Positions 27,753 to 36,546 are shown, numbered from the stretch's first letter. The stretch: DNA of 64,000 nucleotides from Robertmurraya massiliosenegalensis JC6 (GCF_000311725.1 NZ_HE978517.1:15707-79706); one strand, 5' to 3'. A program made the numbers and translations. The notes: a model not told the origin generated them from the letters alone.

Positions 27753-27821
27753 ATGTATGAAATTTTCCGTTGTCCTCAGTATACACTATTTTTTCTCCCG
27801 GAAAAGTTAACAATTTTCGAA

Positions 27822-28553
27822 TTATTGCAATCGTACTGGAATAGAATCTCCGATCTCGATCCCATCAACCGTTATGCAACAACTTCTTGCGAAAAGTTTC
27901 ACCCCAGCTACCTGAGCTTCTTTTAAGGCCCTATCAAACTTAGGATCTATATGCTTCGCTGTCGTGACAAATGAAACATCCTCTCTTTGAACGATAAAAA
28001 GGATGGCTGTTGTATAATCGGAAGATCGTTTCGCAAGCTCTTCCACATGCTTCGTTCCTCTTGCGGTCACAGCATCTGGGAACATCCCTTTTCCCCCTTC
28101 AGCTAATGTCACACTTTTGACCTCTAAAAGAAGCTCCTTTCCTTTATCATTTTCTAACAAAAAGTCCCAGCGTGAATTTCCAAGTGTATATTCCGATTTT
28201 TTATAATGCCAGCCAGCAAATTCACTGAGCGTGCCAGCCTTAAGAGCTTTTTCCACAAGTTTGTTCGGTAGAGCAGTATTAATAGAAACAAGGCCACTAT
28301 TCGTGTCATTTTCACACAAAATAGCGGTCCACTTCGTTTTTCTAGAAGCATTATCATGGTCCATTAACCAAACCGTCTTGCCAGGCAAAAGAAGTTCTTT
28401 TAATCTCCCAGGGTCAGCTAAGTGAGCAACAGCTATTTCATCCGTTTCAGCTATTTGACAGTGGATAATAAATCGGTTTGGCCTTTCGATAAATATAGCT
28501 TTTGTCAATGCTCTCGGGAATGGCAGTCTTAACTCTTTTGTATCATCCTTCAT
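27822..28553 (-). CDS. sfsA: SfsA family nuclease-like protein
   Basis: A 243-residue SfsA protein. It has an N-terminal OB-like part followed by a PD-(D/E)xK-type core: WDFLLEN, then LLEVKSVTLAEGGKGMFPDA, then RGTKHVEEL. The family was named for a maltose-metabolism effect in E. coli and has nuclease features; its role in bacilli is unclear. The start is ATG at 28553 with AGGAGGG upstream, and this avoids most of the overlap with the next gene; the two stay overlapped or nearly so in the same direction. No terminator separates them, so they are probably co-transcribed. Confidence 0.88.
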   Translation of the reverse strand: MKDDTKELRLPFPRALTKAIFIERPNRFIIHCQIAETDEIAVAHLADPGRLKELLLPGKTVWLMDHDNASRKTKWTAILCENDTNSGLVSINTALPNKLVEKALKAGTLSEFAGWHYKKSEYTLGNSRWDFLLENDKGKELLLEVKSVTLAEGGKGMFPDAVTARGTKHVEELAKRSSDYTTAILFIVQREDVSFVTTAKHIDPKFDRALKEAQVAGVKLFARSCCITVDGIEIGDSIPVRLQ

Positions 28554-28569
28554 GATTAGAAGAGCCCTC

Positions 28570-29439
28570 CTAGTTTGTAACCATTTTCCATTCACTTGTT
28601 TTCTTATCAAAAATCAGCTTTGCATCTGGCTTCCCTTGAGCTACCTTTTCATACTCTTCATACATATCATCCATATTATCAAAATCCCCCAGAACCCAAA
28701 TCGGAATCTCTATCGCTATTCTCGTTTGTACATTATCGCGGATGGAGATGAGGATTCCTTCTTTCATCATCATTTTCATATTCAGAATTAGTTCCATTTG
28801 AATAGAAGGAATTGGACGCTTCTTTTTAATCCCCAATAGATTCTTCACAAGCTTACTCTCTGTCATTTTCCCTCCTAGGACATCTCCAAACATGCGATAA
28901 AAATCTGTCATATTGCGATAATACGTTTTATTCCACCAGCCATCATCATGAGCTAAATAAACAAAGCGATTACGAAGTTGCTGATAGAAAGGCTTTCTTA
29001 AGTCATCCTTCATGTGTCCAAGGAAAAGAAGTTCTGCAAGTTCATGACCTGATAATTCATTGAGTGCATCCTCATCTTCAAAGTCAATCCAGCAGAAATC
29101 CCCATAGCCGTAAACATCATCCTTAATAAGCTTATTCAATTGTTCACGAGGGACATATTCTAAAAGTGTATGTAGATTAAATTCTCCGTCATCAAAATGA
29201 TGCTTCAGTAGGAGGACATTGTTCAGAAGGTCTGAGAGAGAGCTGGCAAACTCCTCAAATTCAATCCCATATGATAAAACGTAGTGCTTTGTTTCATTTA
29301 AATGAACATAGACAAGATCCTGTTGATTGCCATTATGTTTTTTCAAAAGAATAACCTCCGAACCTTTTGATAAGACTGATGATGAACCTAAAGTCATTAA
29401 TCCCAGTTTAAATCGATTCCAATATCCGAAAAAGAACAT
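28570..29439 (-). CDS. Uncharacterised 289-residue protein
   Basis: I do not recognise this protein by name. It is soluble, rich in aromatic and acidic residues, and contains SGHELAELLFLGHMKDD followed by VYLAHDDGWWNKTYYRNM. The segment from about residue 200 has several Met and Lys residues. The coding looks real: codon use fits the neighbours, and the gene is placed 16 bases before sfsA. The start is uncertain: the ATG at 29439 lacks a good ribosome site, and ATG at 29397 (MTLGSSSV) is an alternative. It is the first gene of the sfsA transcript. Confidence 0.65.
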   Translation of the reverse strand: MFFFGYWNRFKLGLMTLGSSSVLSKGSEVILLKKHNGNQQDLVYVHLNETKHYVLSYGIEFEEFASSLSDLLNNVLLLKHHFDDGEFNLHTLLEYVPREQLNKLIKDDVYGYGDFCWIDFEDEDALNELSGHELAELLFLGHMKDDLRKPFYQQLRNRFVYLAHDDGWWNKTYYRNMTDFYRMFGDVLGGKMTESKLVKNLLGIKKKRPIPSIQMELILNMKMMMKEGILISIRDNVQTRIAIEIPIWVLGDFDNMDDMYEEYEKVAQGKPDAKLIFDKKTSEWKMVTN

Positions 29440-29866
29440 GGTTTAATTAAAACCGTTTATTCCTAGTATTTAAATACAGATTACAACAAATTTTTAGAAA
29501 AGAGTCGAATTGTTTAACTAGATTTTAACAAACTTTCCGGATAAAATCTTACTTTATCCACATAATTTCCAATTCTCCCACCAAGAAAATATTTCCTTTT
29601 CTAATCGCAAATGTCCAATAAAGGTTTTAGGAACTTTTTTTGTGGTACTACTAAGAGAAAGACTGATCCCAAAATAACTCTACTTAAATCATTTTATACA
29701 ACAACTTGACAATAAAAAAATGATTTAATCGTATCAATTCTCCTCAACTTTTCTTATAATAGTCACGAGAGTTGACAGTACTTCGAATTTTTTTTGGATC
29801 TACCCAGTAGAAATCGATTCTAGTACTATCTTCATCAAGCATTTTCCGGTAAAGGAGCGTGATCTC
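29440..29866. other. Non-coding spacer before mgtE
   Basis: A 427-base intergenic region that must contain the promoters of the divergent 28570-29439 gene and mgtE. I see a TTGACA at 29706 and a TATAAT at 29754-29759, but no well-spaced pair. No M-box Mg2+ riboswitch core is visible, although the mgtE gene of B. subtilis has one. Confidence 0.5.
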
Positions 29867-31225
29867 ATGTTTCAAAATATGACAGAAGATCAAATCACCC
29901 TATATGTAATCAAGGCATTAAAAGAGAATAAACGCAAAGAATTTGAAGCAATCGTCGATGAGCTTCAGCCTTACGATATTGCTCAAATTTATGAAGATTT
30001 GCCGGAAAAGCATCGAACGCGCTTTTTATTTTTTCTTAATATTAATGCACTGGCCGATTTAATCCAAGAACTAAATAGCGAAGAGCAGCTCGATGTATTA
30101 AATCGCCTCGGAATTGAAAAATCTGGTAAGGTTCTCGATATGATGGATAATGACGACCTTGCTTCCCTTCTTGAAGACCTATCTCCTGAAAAAATTGAGT
30201 CTCTCTTATCAGGAATGAAAAAAGAAGAGTCGCAAATTGTTCAAGATATCATGAATTATCCACCAGAAACAGCCGGTCGATTAATGACCAATCGATTCGT
30301 TTGGATCCGTGATTATTATACCGTTCGGGAAGCGGTCGATAAGCTTAAATCTTTCGCAGGGCTTGCTGAAACGATAAACTATTTATATGTTATTGACCAG
30401 AATCGAAAGCTTGTCGGAGTCGTATCCTATCGAGATTTATTAATAGCAGAGTTGCAGGAAAAGATTCGCGATATTATGTATGAACGGGTCATCTATTGCT
30501 TAGAGGACACCGACCAGGAAGAGGTAGCTCGCCTGATCGAGCGCTATGACTTCCTTGCCATTCCAGTTGTCGATCAAGAGCATATTCTGATTGGAATCAT
30601 CACCGTCGATGATATTATCGATGTCGTGATTCGTGAAGCAAATGAAGATATTGAGAAATTATCCGCTTCTGGTAAATCAATTGATTTTGAAACAAAATCT
30701 TTTGTTGCTGCATACAGGCGACTTCCGTGGCTTGTCCTCCTTCTTTTTATTGGGCTTATATCTGGAAGCATCATCAGTTCCTATGAAGAAACCCTTGAAA
30801 AAGTCGTTGCGCTAGCCTTCTTCATGCCAATGATTTCAGGGATGACTGGAAATACAGGAACCCAATCATTAGCTGTTGTGGTCAGAGGTCTTGTTTCTAA
30901 CGATATTGACAAAAGGGTCATTACGAAGCTGATTATGAGAGAATTAAGTGTTGGCGTGATTATTGGAGTAACATGTGGAATTCTGATTTCGATCATTGCC
31001 CTGATTTGGCAAGGAAACTTCATTCTCGGTCTTGTGGTAGGAAGCTCCCTATTGCTTACCCTTATTATTGGTACACTTGCAGGTACGGTTATCCCGTTAA
31101 TTTTATATCGATTAAACGTTGACCCAGCCATCGCATCGGGACCACTAATCACAACCTTAAATGATATCTTCTCCTTAATTACCTATTTCGGTATTGCAAC
31201 CATGTTTATTAATTACTTGTTATAA
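29867..31225 (+). CDS. mgtE: Magnesium transporter MgtE
   Basis: A 452-residue Mg2+ channel. The cytoplasmic N domain (1-130) is followed by a pair of CBS domains (about 135-255), a plug helix and five transmembrane helices. The pore segment near PMISGMTGNTGTQSLAVVVRG (helix 2 and adjacent loop) and the conserved NDIFSLITYF of the last helix are present. Mg2+ binding to the N and CBS domains is known to close the channel. AAAGGAG lies upstream of the ATG. It is monocistronic with a terminator after it. Confidence 0.95.
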   Translation: MFQNMTEDQITLYVIKALKENKRKEFEAIVDELQPYDIAQIYEDLPEKHRTRFLFFLNINALADLIQELNSEEQLDVLNRLGIEKSGKVLDMMDNDDLASLLEDLSPEKIESLLSGMKKEESQIVQDIMNYPPETAGRLMTNRFVWIRDYYTVREAVDKLKSFAGLAETINYLYVIDQNRKLVGVVSYRDLLIAELQEKIRDIMYERVIYCLEDTDQEEVARLIERYDFLAIPVVDQEHILIGIITVDDIIDVVIREANEDIEKLSASGKSIDFETKSFVAAYRRLPWLVLLLFIGLISGSIISSYEETLEKVVALAFFMPMISGMTGNTGTQSLAVVVRGLVSNDIDKRVITKLIMRELSVGVIIGVTCGILISIIALIWQGNFILGLVVGSSLLLTLIIGTLAGTVIPLILYRLNVDPAIASGPLITTLNDIFSLITYFGIATMFINYLL

Positions 31226-31233
31226 TGGAACAG

Positions 31234-31270
31234 TAAAAATCACGAAGACTTTTGCTCTTCGTGATTTTTA
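31234..31270 (+). terminator. Intrinsic terminator of mgtE
   Basis: A 15-bp stem (TAAAAATCACGAAGA, 31234-31248, with 31256-31270) has a T-rich distal arm. Confidence 0.88.
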
Positions 31271-31399
31271 TTGGAAATTTAGAAACCATTGCCCCTGTAA
31301 ATACGTCTTATTACATGTGGCTATTTTAAAGTTATCTCTGTTAATATGAAAGAATAGAAATGAAATTAGGGAGATTAAAAGAGACTAGGTGTTGGAACA

Positions 31400-32566
31400 A
31401 TGGATAAAAAGAATAAAGTTGCTGAAAAGTTTGACTGGACATTAAGCTTCATTTTGCTATTGTTCTTTCTTACTAGCTGCGCTGCCATTTATAGCGCTCA
31501 AACAACCGAACAATACAATGAAAATTATTTTTTACGACAAATTATGTATTATGTGGTCGGAATAATCATCGTTGCAGTGGTGATGTTCTTTGACAATTAT
31601 CAATATCGAAAGCTTAGCTGGTATTTATATGGATTTGGCATATTGCTCCTAGTTGTACTATACCTGTTACCTGCTTCAGATTTCACTCCAATTCGAAACG
31701 GAGCAAAAAGTTGGTTTGTCTTACCTGGAATCGGCTCAATTCAGCCATCGGAATTCATGAAGATCTTTTTAATCCTTACATTAAGTAAGCTAATTGCCGA
31801 TCATCACGAAAAAAATCCACTTAAAACTACTAAAACAGATTTTATTTTGCTGATAAAACTTGGAGTGGCTACCTTACCGCCGCTCGGCCTTATCGCTGAA
31901 CAGGATTTAGGAACCGGATTAGTCATTATCGCCATTTTCGTAGGGATGATTCTTGTTTCTGGAATGAAATGGAAAATTCTTTTGCCTGTTTTTTCAGCAG
32001 GTGCCGCTCTCGCAGGAGCAATATTTTACATCGTCATCCATTACCCAGAGCTACTTGAGAAACATATTGATACTTATCAATATAATCGAATTTACTCTTG
32101 GCTAGACCCAGAAAGTTATCAAAGTGGTGCAGGCTACCACTTATATAAATCACTGCAAGCGATTGGCTCTGGGCTGATATCGGGGAAGGGCTTTGGTGAA
32201 AGAGTCGTTTATATTCCAGAGAGTCATACCGATTTCATTTTCAGTGTCATAGGTGAAGAATATGGCTTTGCAGGGGCAAGTCTTGTGATTGGACTATTTT
32301 TCATTCTCATTTATCACCTAACAAAAACAGCTCTTGATACAAACGATCCTTTTAATACGTATATTTGCGTAGGCGTTATTAGTATGATTACGTTCCACGT
32401 CTTCCAAAATATCGGCATGACCATTCAAGTACTACCAATTACAGGAATACCCCTACCTTTCATTAGCTATGGTGGTAGTTCCCTTATGTCTAACATGTTT
32501 GCGATGGGACTTATATTCAGTATAAGATATCACCATAAAACCTATATGTTTAGTTCTGGGAAGTAA
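31400..32566 (+). CDS. rodA: RodA/FtsW family peptidoglycan polymerase
   Basis: A 388-residue SEDS-family protein with ten hydrophobic helices. The catalytic Asp lies in the extracellular loop IPESHTDFIFSVIGEEYGFAG, and the conserved GAKSWF, QPSEFMK and LPFISYGGSSL motifs are present. SEDS proteins polymerise glycan strands with a class B PBP. It resembles RodA and its paralogues more than FtsW; bacilli have several, so the exact member is uncertain. The ATG at 31400 has a weak ribosome site. The following DedA gene is 66 bases downstream and may be co-transcribed. Confidence 0.88.
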   Translation: MDKKNKVAEKFDWTLSFILLLFFLTSCAAIYSAQTTEQYNENYFLRQIMYYVVGIIIVAVVMFFDNYQYRKLSWYLYGFGILLLVVLYLLPASDFTPIRNGAKSWFVLPGIGSIQPSEFMKIFLILTLSKLIADHHEKNPLKTTKTDFILLIKLGVATLPPLGLIAEQDLGTGLVIIAIFVGMILVSGMKWKILLPVFSAGAALAGAIFYIVIHYPELLEKHIDTYQYNRIYSWLDPESYQSGAGYHLYKSLQAIGSGLISGKGFGERVVYIPESHTDFIFSVIGEEYGFAGASLVIGLFFILIYHLTKTALDTNDPFNTYICVGVISMITFHVFQNIGMTIQVLPITGIPLPFISYGGSSLMSNMFAMGLIFSIRYHHKTYMFSSGK

Positions 32567-32632
32567 GTAATCAATCGCCACAGAAAAAAATACAACCAAA
32601 CACAATAAACATACAACTAAAGGAGTTAAATT

Positions 32633-33220
32633 ATGTCTGAATTGATTCATACGATAGAGGAATGGCTTATGGAATACGGGGTGTGGGGGCTTGCCCTCGT
32701 GTCTTTTGCTGACTCTTCCTTTTTTCCCATTCCTCCAGACGTTCTACTTATTCCAATGGGAATTTCAAATCCAGATAGTGTCCTTTTTTATGCCTTTATC
32801 ACAACAGCCACTTCTGTATTAGGGGCATTATTAGGATGGTTCATTGGAAAAAAGCTAGGGCGACCTGTATTAACCTATCTTTTCAAGGAAGATAAGGTTC
32901 AAAAAGTAGAGTATTACTTTACAAAATACGGATCCATGGCGATTTTGATGGCTGCATTAACCCCGGTCCCTTATAAGATATTTACAATTTTCGCCGGGAT
33001 CTCTCGCATCCGACTTCGCACGCTTGTCATTTGGTCTATTATTGGCAGAGGTGCTCGCTTTTTCGCCGAAGCTTTACTCATCCTTTTCCTCGGTGCTCAA
33101 GCAAAGAACTTTATTGATAACAATTTTGCTCTCATCACCATTATTGGAGCCGTTATAATTGTTGGTTCTTACCTTGTTTATATGTACATTAGAAAAAGAA
33201 GAAACCCAAAAAACCCTTAA
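32633..33220 (+). CDS. DedA/VTT-family membrane protein (YqaA-like)
   Basis: A 195-residue membrane protein of the DedA/SNARE-associated (VTT) superfamily. It has the hallmark DSSFFPIPPDVLLIPMG re-entrant motif near residue 25, and GALLGWFIGKKLGR and ALTPVPYKIFTIFAG segments. Related proteins flip undecaprenyl phosphate or phospholipids and support membrane potential; the YqaA branch is less well known. AAGGAG precedes the ATG. The stop codon is inside the terminator stem. Confidence 0.85.
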   Translation: MSELIHTIEEWLMEYGVWGLALVSFADSSFFPIPPDVLLIPMGISNPDSVLFYAFITTATSVLGALLGWFIGKKLGRPVLTYLFKEDKVQKVEYYFTKYGSMAILMAALTPVPYKIFTIFAGISRIRLRTLVIWSIIGRGARFFAEALLILFLGAQAKNFIDNNFALITIIGAVIIVGSYLVYMYIRKRRNPKNP

Positions 33221-33246
33221 GTGAACACACTTAAGGGTTTTATTTA
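33211..33246 (+). terminator. Intrinsic terminator of the DedA gene
   Basis: A perfect 13-bp stem (AAACCCTTAAGTG, 33211-33223, with 33228-33240) and a T-rich tail. It includes the stop codon of the DedA gene, and its tail overlaps the PerR box of dps. Confidence 0.9.
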
Positions 33247-33258
33247 TAATAATTATAA
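33244..33258. promoter_or_regulatory. Perfect PerR box upstream of dps
   Basis: TTATAATAATTATAA is an exact 7-1-7 match to the Bacillus PerR consensus TTATAATnATTATAA. It lies 24 bases upstream of the dps -35 box. A weaker half-site occurs at 33304-33320 over the -10 box. Confidence 0.85.
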
Positions 33259-33282
33259 ATAAATAATTAATATAAAAAAGTA

Positions 33283-33310
33283 TTGATTTTAATTTAAAAT
33301 TTGTTATAAT
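33283..33310 (+). promoter_or_regulatory. Sigma-A promoter of dps
   Basis: TTGATT (33283-33288), a 16-base spacer and TATAAT (33305-33310), 32 bases before the start codon. Confidence 0.75.
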
Positions 33311-33341
33311 TAACATATAAATGATATAGGAGGAATGTTAA

Positions 33342-33776
33342 ATGAATTTACAAACTGCTTTAAACGTACAAATTTCTAACTGGAGTATTTTATATACTAA
33401 ACTCCATCGTTATCACTGGTATGTAAAAGGACCTTTATTCTTTACCCTCCATGAAAAGTTTGAAGAGCTATACAATGAAGCGGCACTTACTGTCGATGAA
33501 GTGGCAGAACGCCTACTTGCTATCGGTGGACAACCTGTTGCAACAATGAAAGAATACTTAGAAACTGCAACACTTTCAGAATCAGGAAATGAAACAAAGG
33601 CAAGCGAGATGGTTGCATCTCTCGTCAATGATTACAAAGCGATTAAAGAACAATTAGTTGAACTCGCTGATTTAGCTGATGAAAAAAATGATGTTAACAC
33701 TAACGACCTAGCCGTTGGACTAATTGAAAAAATTGACACCCATATTTGGATGTTAAATGCTTACTTAGGAGAATAA
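33342..33776 (+). CDS. dps: Dps/MrgA-type DNA-protecting ferritin
   Basis: A 144-residue four-helix Dps protein that forms a 12-subunit shell, oxidises Fe2+ with peroxide and protects DNA. The ferroxidase ligands fit the family spacing exactly: His25, His37, Asp52 and Glu56. AGGAGG lies just upstream of the ATG at 33342. The perfect PerR box in the promoter region indicates peroxide and metal control, as with mrgA in B. subtilis. It is monocistronic, closed by a 36-base palindromic terminator. Confidence 0.95.
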   Translation: MNLQTALNVQISNWSILYTKLHRYHWYVKGPLFFTLHEKFEELYNEAALTVDEVAERLLAIGGQPVATMKEYLETATLSESGNETKASEMVASLVNDYKAIKEQLVELADLADEKNDVNTNDLAVGLIEKIDTHIWMLNAYLGE

Positions 33777-33786
33777 CGCAATAAAG

Positions 33787-33822
33787 AAAAAGAGTCAGTG
33801 AGTTAACTCACTGACTCTTTTT
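33787..33822. terminator. 36-base perfectly palindromic terminator after dps
   Basis: The segment AAAAAGAGTCAGTGAGTT pairs fully with its complement at 33805-33822 and ends in TTTTT. It can act on both strands. Confidence 0.9.
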
Positions 33823-33993
33823 AGGCTTTGACAAACGCTCGCTTTCTTTAGCACTTCCCCTTATCCAAATGCTCATTTCCTTACTAGGGTAACTCCGCTC
33901 CTCCCAAGGGTTCGTTTCTCGAAATCAAACGTTTCCAATCAACTTAAAAAACAGCCATCTACTATTTGAGGATTTTGTCAAAACGTTGACTCT

Positions 33994-34854
33994 TTATTTT
34001 TTATCAATTTGAGGATTCTCTTTTTTCAAACCATCATAAATGAGTCTTTTGTAAAATTCGGACATCCCGATCATAAATATATGAATAATAACGTTTAAAT
34101 ACGGGATCGAATAGTTTCTTTTAACAATCCGAAAACGAAAAAGTACCCAATCTACCATTAAACCAAAAAGAAGAATGCCTACCCTCGCTAACCATTTACC
34201 TTTCCGAATAACCCATGCTGAAAATAAGGATAAAACTACACTATACAATGGTGCATAAACAAAATGCTCCCCGAGACGATGTATGAGCCCTCTACCAAAA
34301 CGAAAATTCCCCGTAAGTGCAGCAAAATAAACAGCATTAAATCCTGTACCCATAATCGCCAAAAATAACGAAACAAACAGGATAAACGGATTCCTCTTCT
34401 GTAATTGTTCATACCATTTATCGCTCAGGAAAAAATATATTGGTAATAAAAATGTCGTAATAATCGGATTCCACCATCTCGTCTTATAAATTTTCAAATG
34501 TAAGAATAATCGTTCCACCAGATGGAAATAGAAAATAAATAGTGATTTTATTTTCCAATTCAGCTTAAAAGCTGATAAGAATACTCCTGTAAAAGGGATA
34601 TAAATCGCTTGTGATAAGATCGCTCCAAAAAAATTGTCAAAGTAATTGTTTTTCATTATCTTCGGTTTATAGCGATAAGCTCCGAATAAATGGAGAACAA
34701 AATACTCAAAAATAAAAGCCATCCCCATATTTACCATCAGCAAGACACTAATCGTCCTTCTCTCCTTTTTCTTTAAGAACGTATAAATTAGGAGAGTCGA
34801 ATGGATAACTAATAGCAAAATAAATGGATATTTATTTCTTCTTTTTCGTTTCAT
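33994..34854 (-). CDS. Uncharacterised membrane protein
   Basis: A 286-residue protein with about eight hydrophobic segments and strongly basic loops (KRKRRNK at the N-terminus, KKKERR, KRNY). No catalytic motif is recognised. GGAGGG precedes the ATG at 34854. It is a single gene between dps and catE. Similar membrane proteins are common in bacilli without known function. 33823-33993 contains nothing I can identify. Confidence 0.65.
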   Translation of the reverse strand: MKRKRRNKYPFILLLVIHSTLLIYTFLKKKERRTISVLLMVNMGMAFIFEYFVLHLFGAYRYKPKIMKNNYFDNFFGAILSQAIYIPFTGVFLSAFKLNWKIKSLFIFYFHLVERLFLHLKIYKTRWWNPIITTFLLPIYFFLSDKWYEQLQKRNPFILFVSLFLAIMGTGFNAVYFAALTGNFRFGRGLIHRLGEHFVYAPLYSVVLSLFSAWVIRKGKWLARVGILLFGLMVDWVLFRFRIVKRNYSIPYLNVIIHIFMIGMSEFYKRLIYDGLKKENPQIDKK

Positions 34855-34946
34855 TCATATCCCTCCACTAGGTCTGTACTGATTATTCTTTGAAAATGGA
34901 GGGACATTATACTATTACTCACTGAACTAACAAATCAAACATACGA

Positions 34947-35801
34947 TCATACAACAATTCTTATTCGAGATGGATCCATCAACTTTATGTTATCGCCATC
35001 AATTTCTACTGGATAACCTAGATTCTTTAAGCGTTCTAATACTTTTTTCTTTTCTTCTTGATTCGGATACTTCAATGTGAAATATTGTAAGCCAGCACTT
35101 TCTTCTGATGGTGATGGCGCACCCCTTCCATTCCATGTATTCAATCCAATATGGTGATGATATTTTCCGCTCGAAACAAATAGGGCTTGATCACCATATC
35201 GTGCAACCACTTCGAATCCTAACGTATCACAATAAAATTCCTCAGCAGCACGTAAATCTGCAACATGCAAATGAATATGCCCCATAACTGTTCCCTTTGG
35301 AAGACCTGCCCAATCCTTTCCATTCCATTCCTTCAATAAATCCTCTACATCTAAAGGCACTGTATCCATTTGTACCAATTCACCTGACCATTGCCAATTT
35401 TCAGATGGGCGATCCGCATAAATTTCAATTCCGTTCCCATCAGGATCTGCTAAATAAATCGCTTCACTGACGACATGATCAGATGCACCTTGAAGTGGAT
35501 AACGACTTTCAACTAAATGCTTTAAGCACGCTGCTAATTCTGCCCTCGTTGGCAGCAATAGCGCAAAATGATATAGTCCCGTCCTTCGTGGTTCTTTTGC
35601 TGTCACATTATCTGGCTCAACAATCGTTAATAACGGTCTTTTACCATCCGCTGTAAAAACCGTGGTTGTAGAAGTCTCCTTTAAAATCTGGAGTCCTAAA
35701 ATATTTTGATAAAAGGATACCGCTCTCTTTTTATCCGTTACCTTTAAACACACTTCATCAACGTATACATTTGGTGATTTATGAAATGTCAACTCGATCA
35801 T
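34947..35801 (-). CDS. catE: VOC-family extradiol dioxygenase, CatE-like
   Basis: A 284-residue protein with two vicinal oxygen chelate (VOC) modules, the layout of catechol 2,3-dioxygenase CatE (YfiE) of B. subtilis. Module 1 (about 10-125) begins EVCLKVTDKKRAVSFYQNILGL; module 2 (about 170-284) has metal-ligand histidines in GHIHLHVADL and HHHIGLN. The third ligand of the family, a Glu in the last strand, is not seen at the end (RIRIVV), so activity is uncertain. GGAAGGG precedes the ATG at 35801. It lies divergent from a small gene. Confidence 0.82.
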   Translation of the reverse strand: MIELTFHKSPNVYVDEVCLKVTDKKRAVSFYQNILGLQILKETSTTTVFTADGKRPLLTIVEPDNVTAKEPRRTGLYHFALLLPTRAELAACLKHLVESRYPLQGASDHVVSEAIYLADPDGNGIEIYADRPSENWQWSGELVQMDTVPLDVEDLLKEWNGKDWAGLPKGTVMGHIHLHVADLRAAEEFYCDTLGFEVVARYGDQALFVSSGKYHHHIGLNTWNGRGAPSPSEESAGLQYFTLKYPNQEEKKKVLERLKNLGYPVEIDGDNIKLMDPSRIRIVV

Positions 35802-35877
35802 CCCTTCCTTTTTTTTATTGATGTGTTCCTTTAGGATTAGTATACTAGTTATAATAAAAAGTAAGGAGTGATCTGTC

Positions 35878-36084
35878 TTGTCCAAATCAAATGCCCGAAA
35901 GCATCGTGATAAAATAGCCCGTGAAGGAAAAAGAAACCCTGAAATGAATCGAAGTCCCTTTGCATTTATTGATATGTCTACACGAAAAACAAAAACAAAA
36001 AAAGACTATTTATATAGGAGTAAACATAAGAACCAATCATTTATCGATAATAATGATGGTTCTTTTTTATGTTCTGTTTGCTGA
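35878..36084 (+). CDS. Small basic protein, conserved in bacilli
   Basis: A 68-residue protein rich in Lys and Arg (SKSNARKHRDKIAREGKRNPEMNRSP), with a C-terminus SFLCSVC. It starts at TTG 35878 with AAGGAG 11 bases upstream. The N-terminal part resembles small basic proteins of Bacillaceae of unknown function. A hairpin terminator (36028-36068) lies within its last 19 codons, so the 3' end of the CDS is also an RNA structure. No function can be stated. Confidence 0.7.
   Translation: MSKSNARKHRDKIAREGKRNPEMNRSPFAFIDMSTRKTKTKKDYLYRSKHKNQSFIDNNDGSFLCSVC
36028..36068 (+). terminator. Terminator inside the end of the small gene
   Basis: AAGAACCAATCAT (36028-36040) pairs with ATGATGGTTCTT (36053-36064) with one bulged base, followed by T residues. 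The stop codon of the gene is downstream, at 36082-36084. Confidence 0.75.
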
Positions 36085-36198
36085 ATTACCAATGTAACAC
36101 CAATGTCTTTTATTATATAAATATAATAATTCATCGATTATTTTGTTAGCTCAACTTATCCATCTATTTGTATTCGCTTACATTTTAAAATTCAAAGT

Positions 36199-36216
36199 TT
36201 GTTCAATATTTCACAA
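36199..36216. promoter_or_regulatory. Rex-like operator 1
   Basis: TTGTTCAATATTTCACAA differs from the palindromic Rex consensus TTGTGAAATATTTCACAA at two bases; the right half is perfect. It lies 60 bases before the small gene that precedes adhE and overlaps a candidate -35 (TTCACA). Confidence 0.6.
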
Positions 36217-36275
36217 ACTACTATTTGAATAATATGGTATTCTACATGTAGATAAACAAATAAGGAGTGAGTACA

Positions 36276-36509
36276 ATGATCATTTGTGAATGGAGAGCCT
36301 TTTCTACAGATACTGAAACCTACACTCAAGCGTTATTTGAGAACCTGATGGAAGATAAATTTGAAGCGATGATGTTGAAAGACAATGACCCCATTCCTTC
36401 CTATATATGGACTAAAAACTATGTCATTCATATTCGCAAAAACTCCAAGATCTTGACCGATATCTCTTTTGAAAAAGTCCCAAGAAACCCAGATTGTGTA
36501 AATGCATGA
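36276..36509 (+). CDS. Uncharacterised 77-residue protein in front of adhE
   Basis: A small acidic/aromatic protein (MIICEWRAFSTDTETY...) that I do not recognise. The ATG at 36276 lies 9 bases after AAGGAG; a GTG three codons upstream overlaps the spacer. It lies 56 bases before adhE in the same direction and no terminator separates them, so they are probably one transcript under Rex-like control. Function is unknown. Confidence 0.65.
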   Translation: MIICEWRAFSTDTETYTQALFENLMEDKFEAMMLKDNDPIPSYIWTKNYVIHIRKNSKILTDISFEKVPRNPDCVNA

Positions 36510-36528
36510 TCTTTTTTTAAAAACTAAG

Positions 36529-36546
36529 TTGTGAAATAAATCACAT
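36529..36546. promoter_or_regulatory. Rex-like operator 2 in the adhE leader
   Basis: TTGTGAAATAAATCACAT has a perfect left half TTGTGAA and a 5/7 right half compared with the Rex consensus. It is just upstream of the adhE ribosome binding site (AGGAGGAG). Confidence 0.55.

Noticed and set aside
27378-27760. Small open frames on both strands
   Set aside because: They fall within the cobalamin riboswitch and its terminator, which explain the sequence.
29867-29900. M-box riboswitch for mgtE
   Set aside because: The conserved M-box segments were not found upstream.
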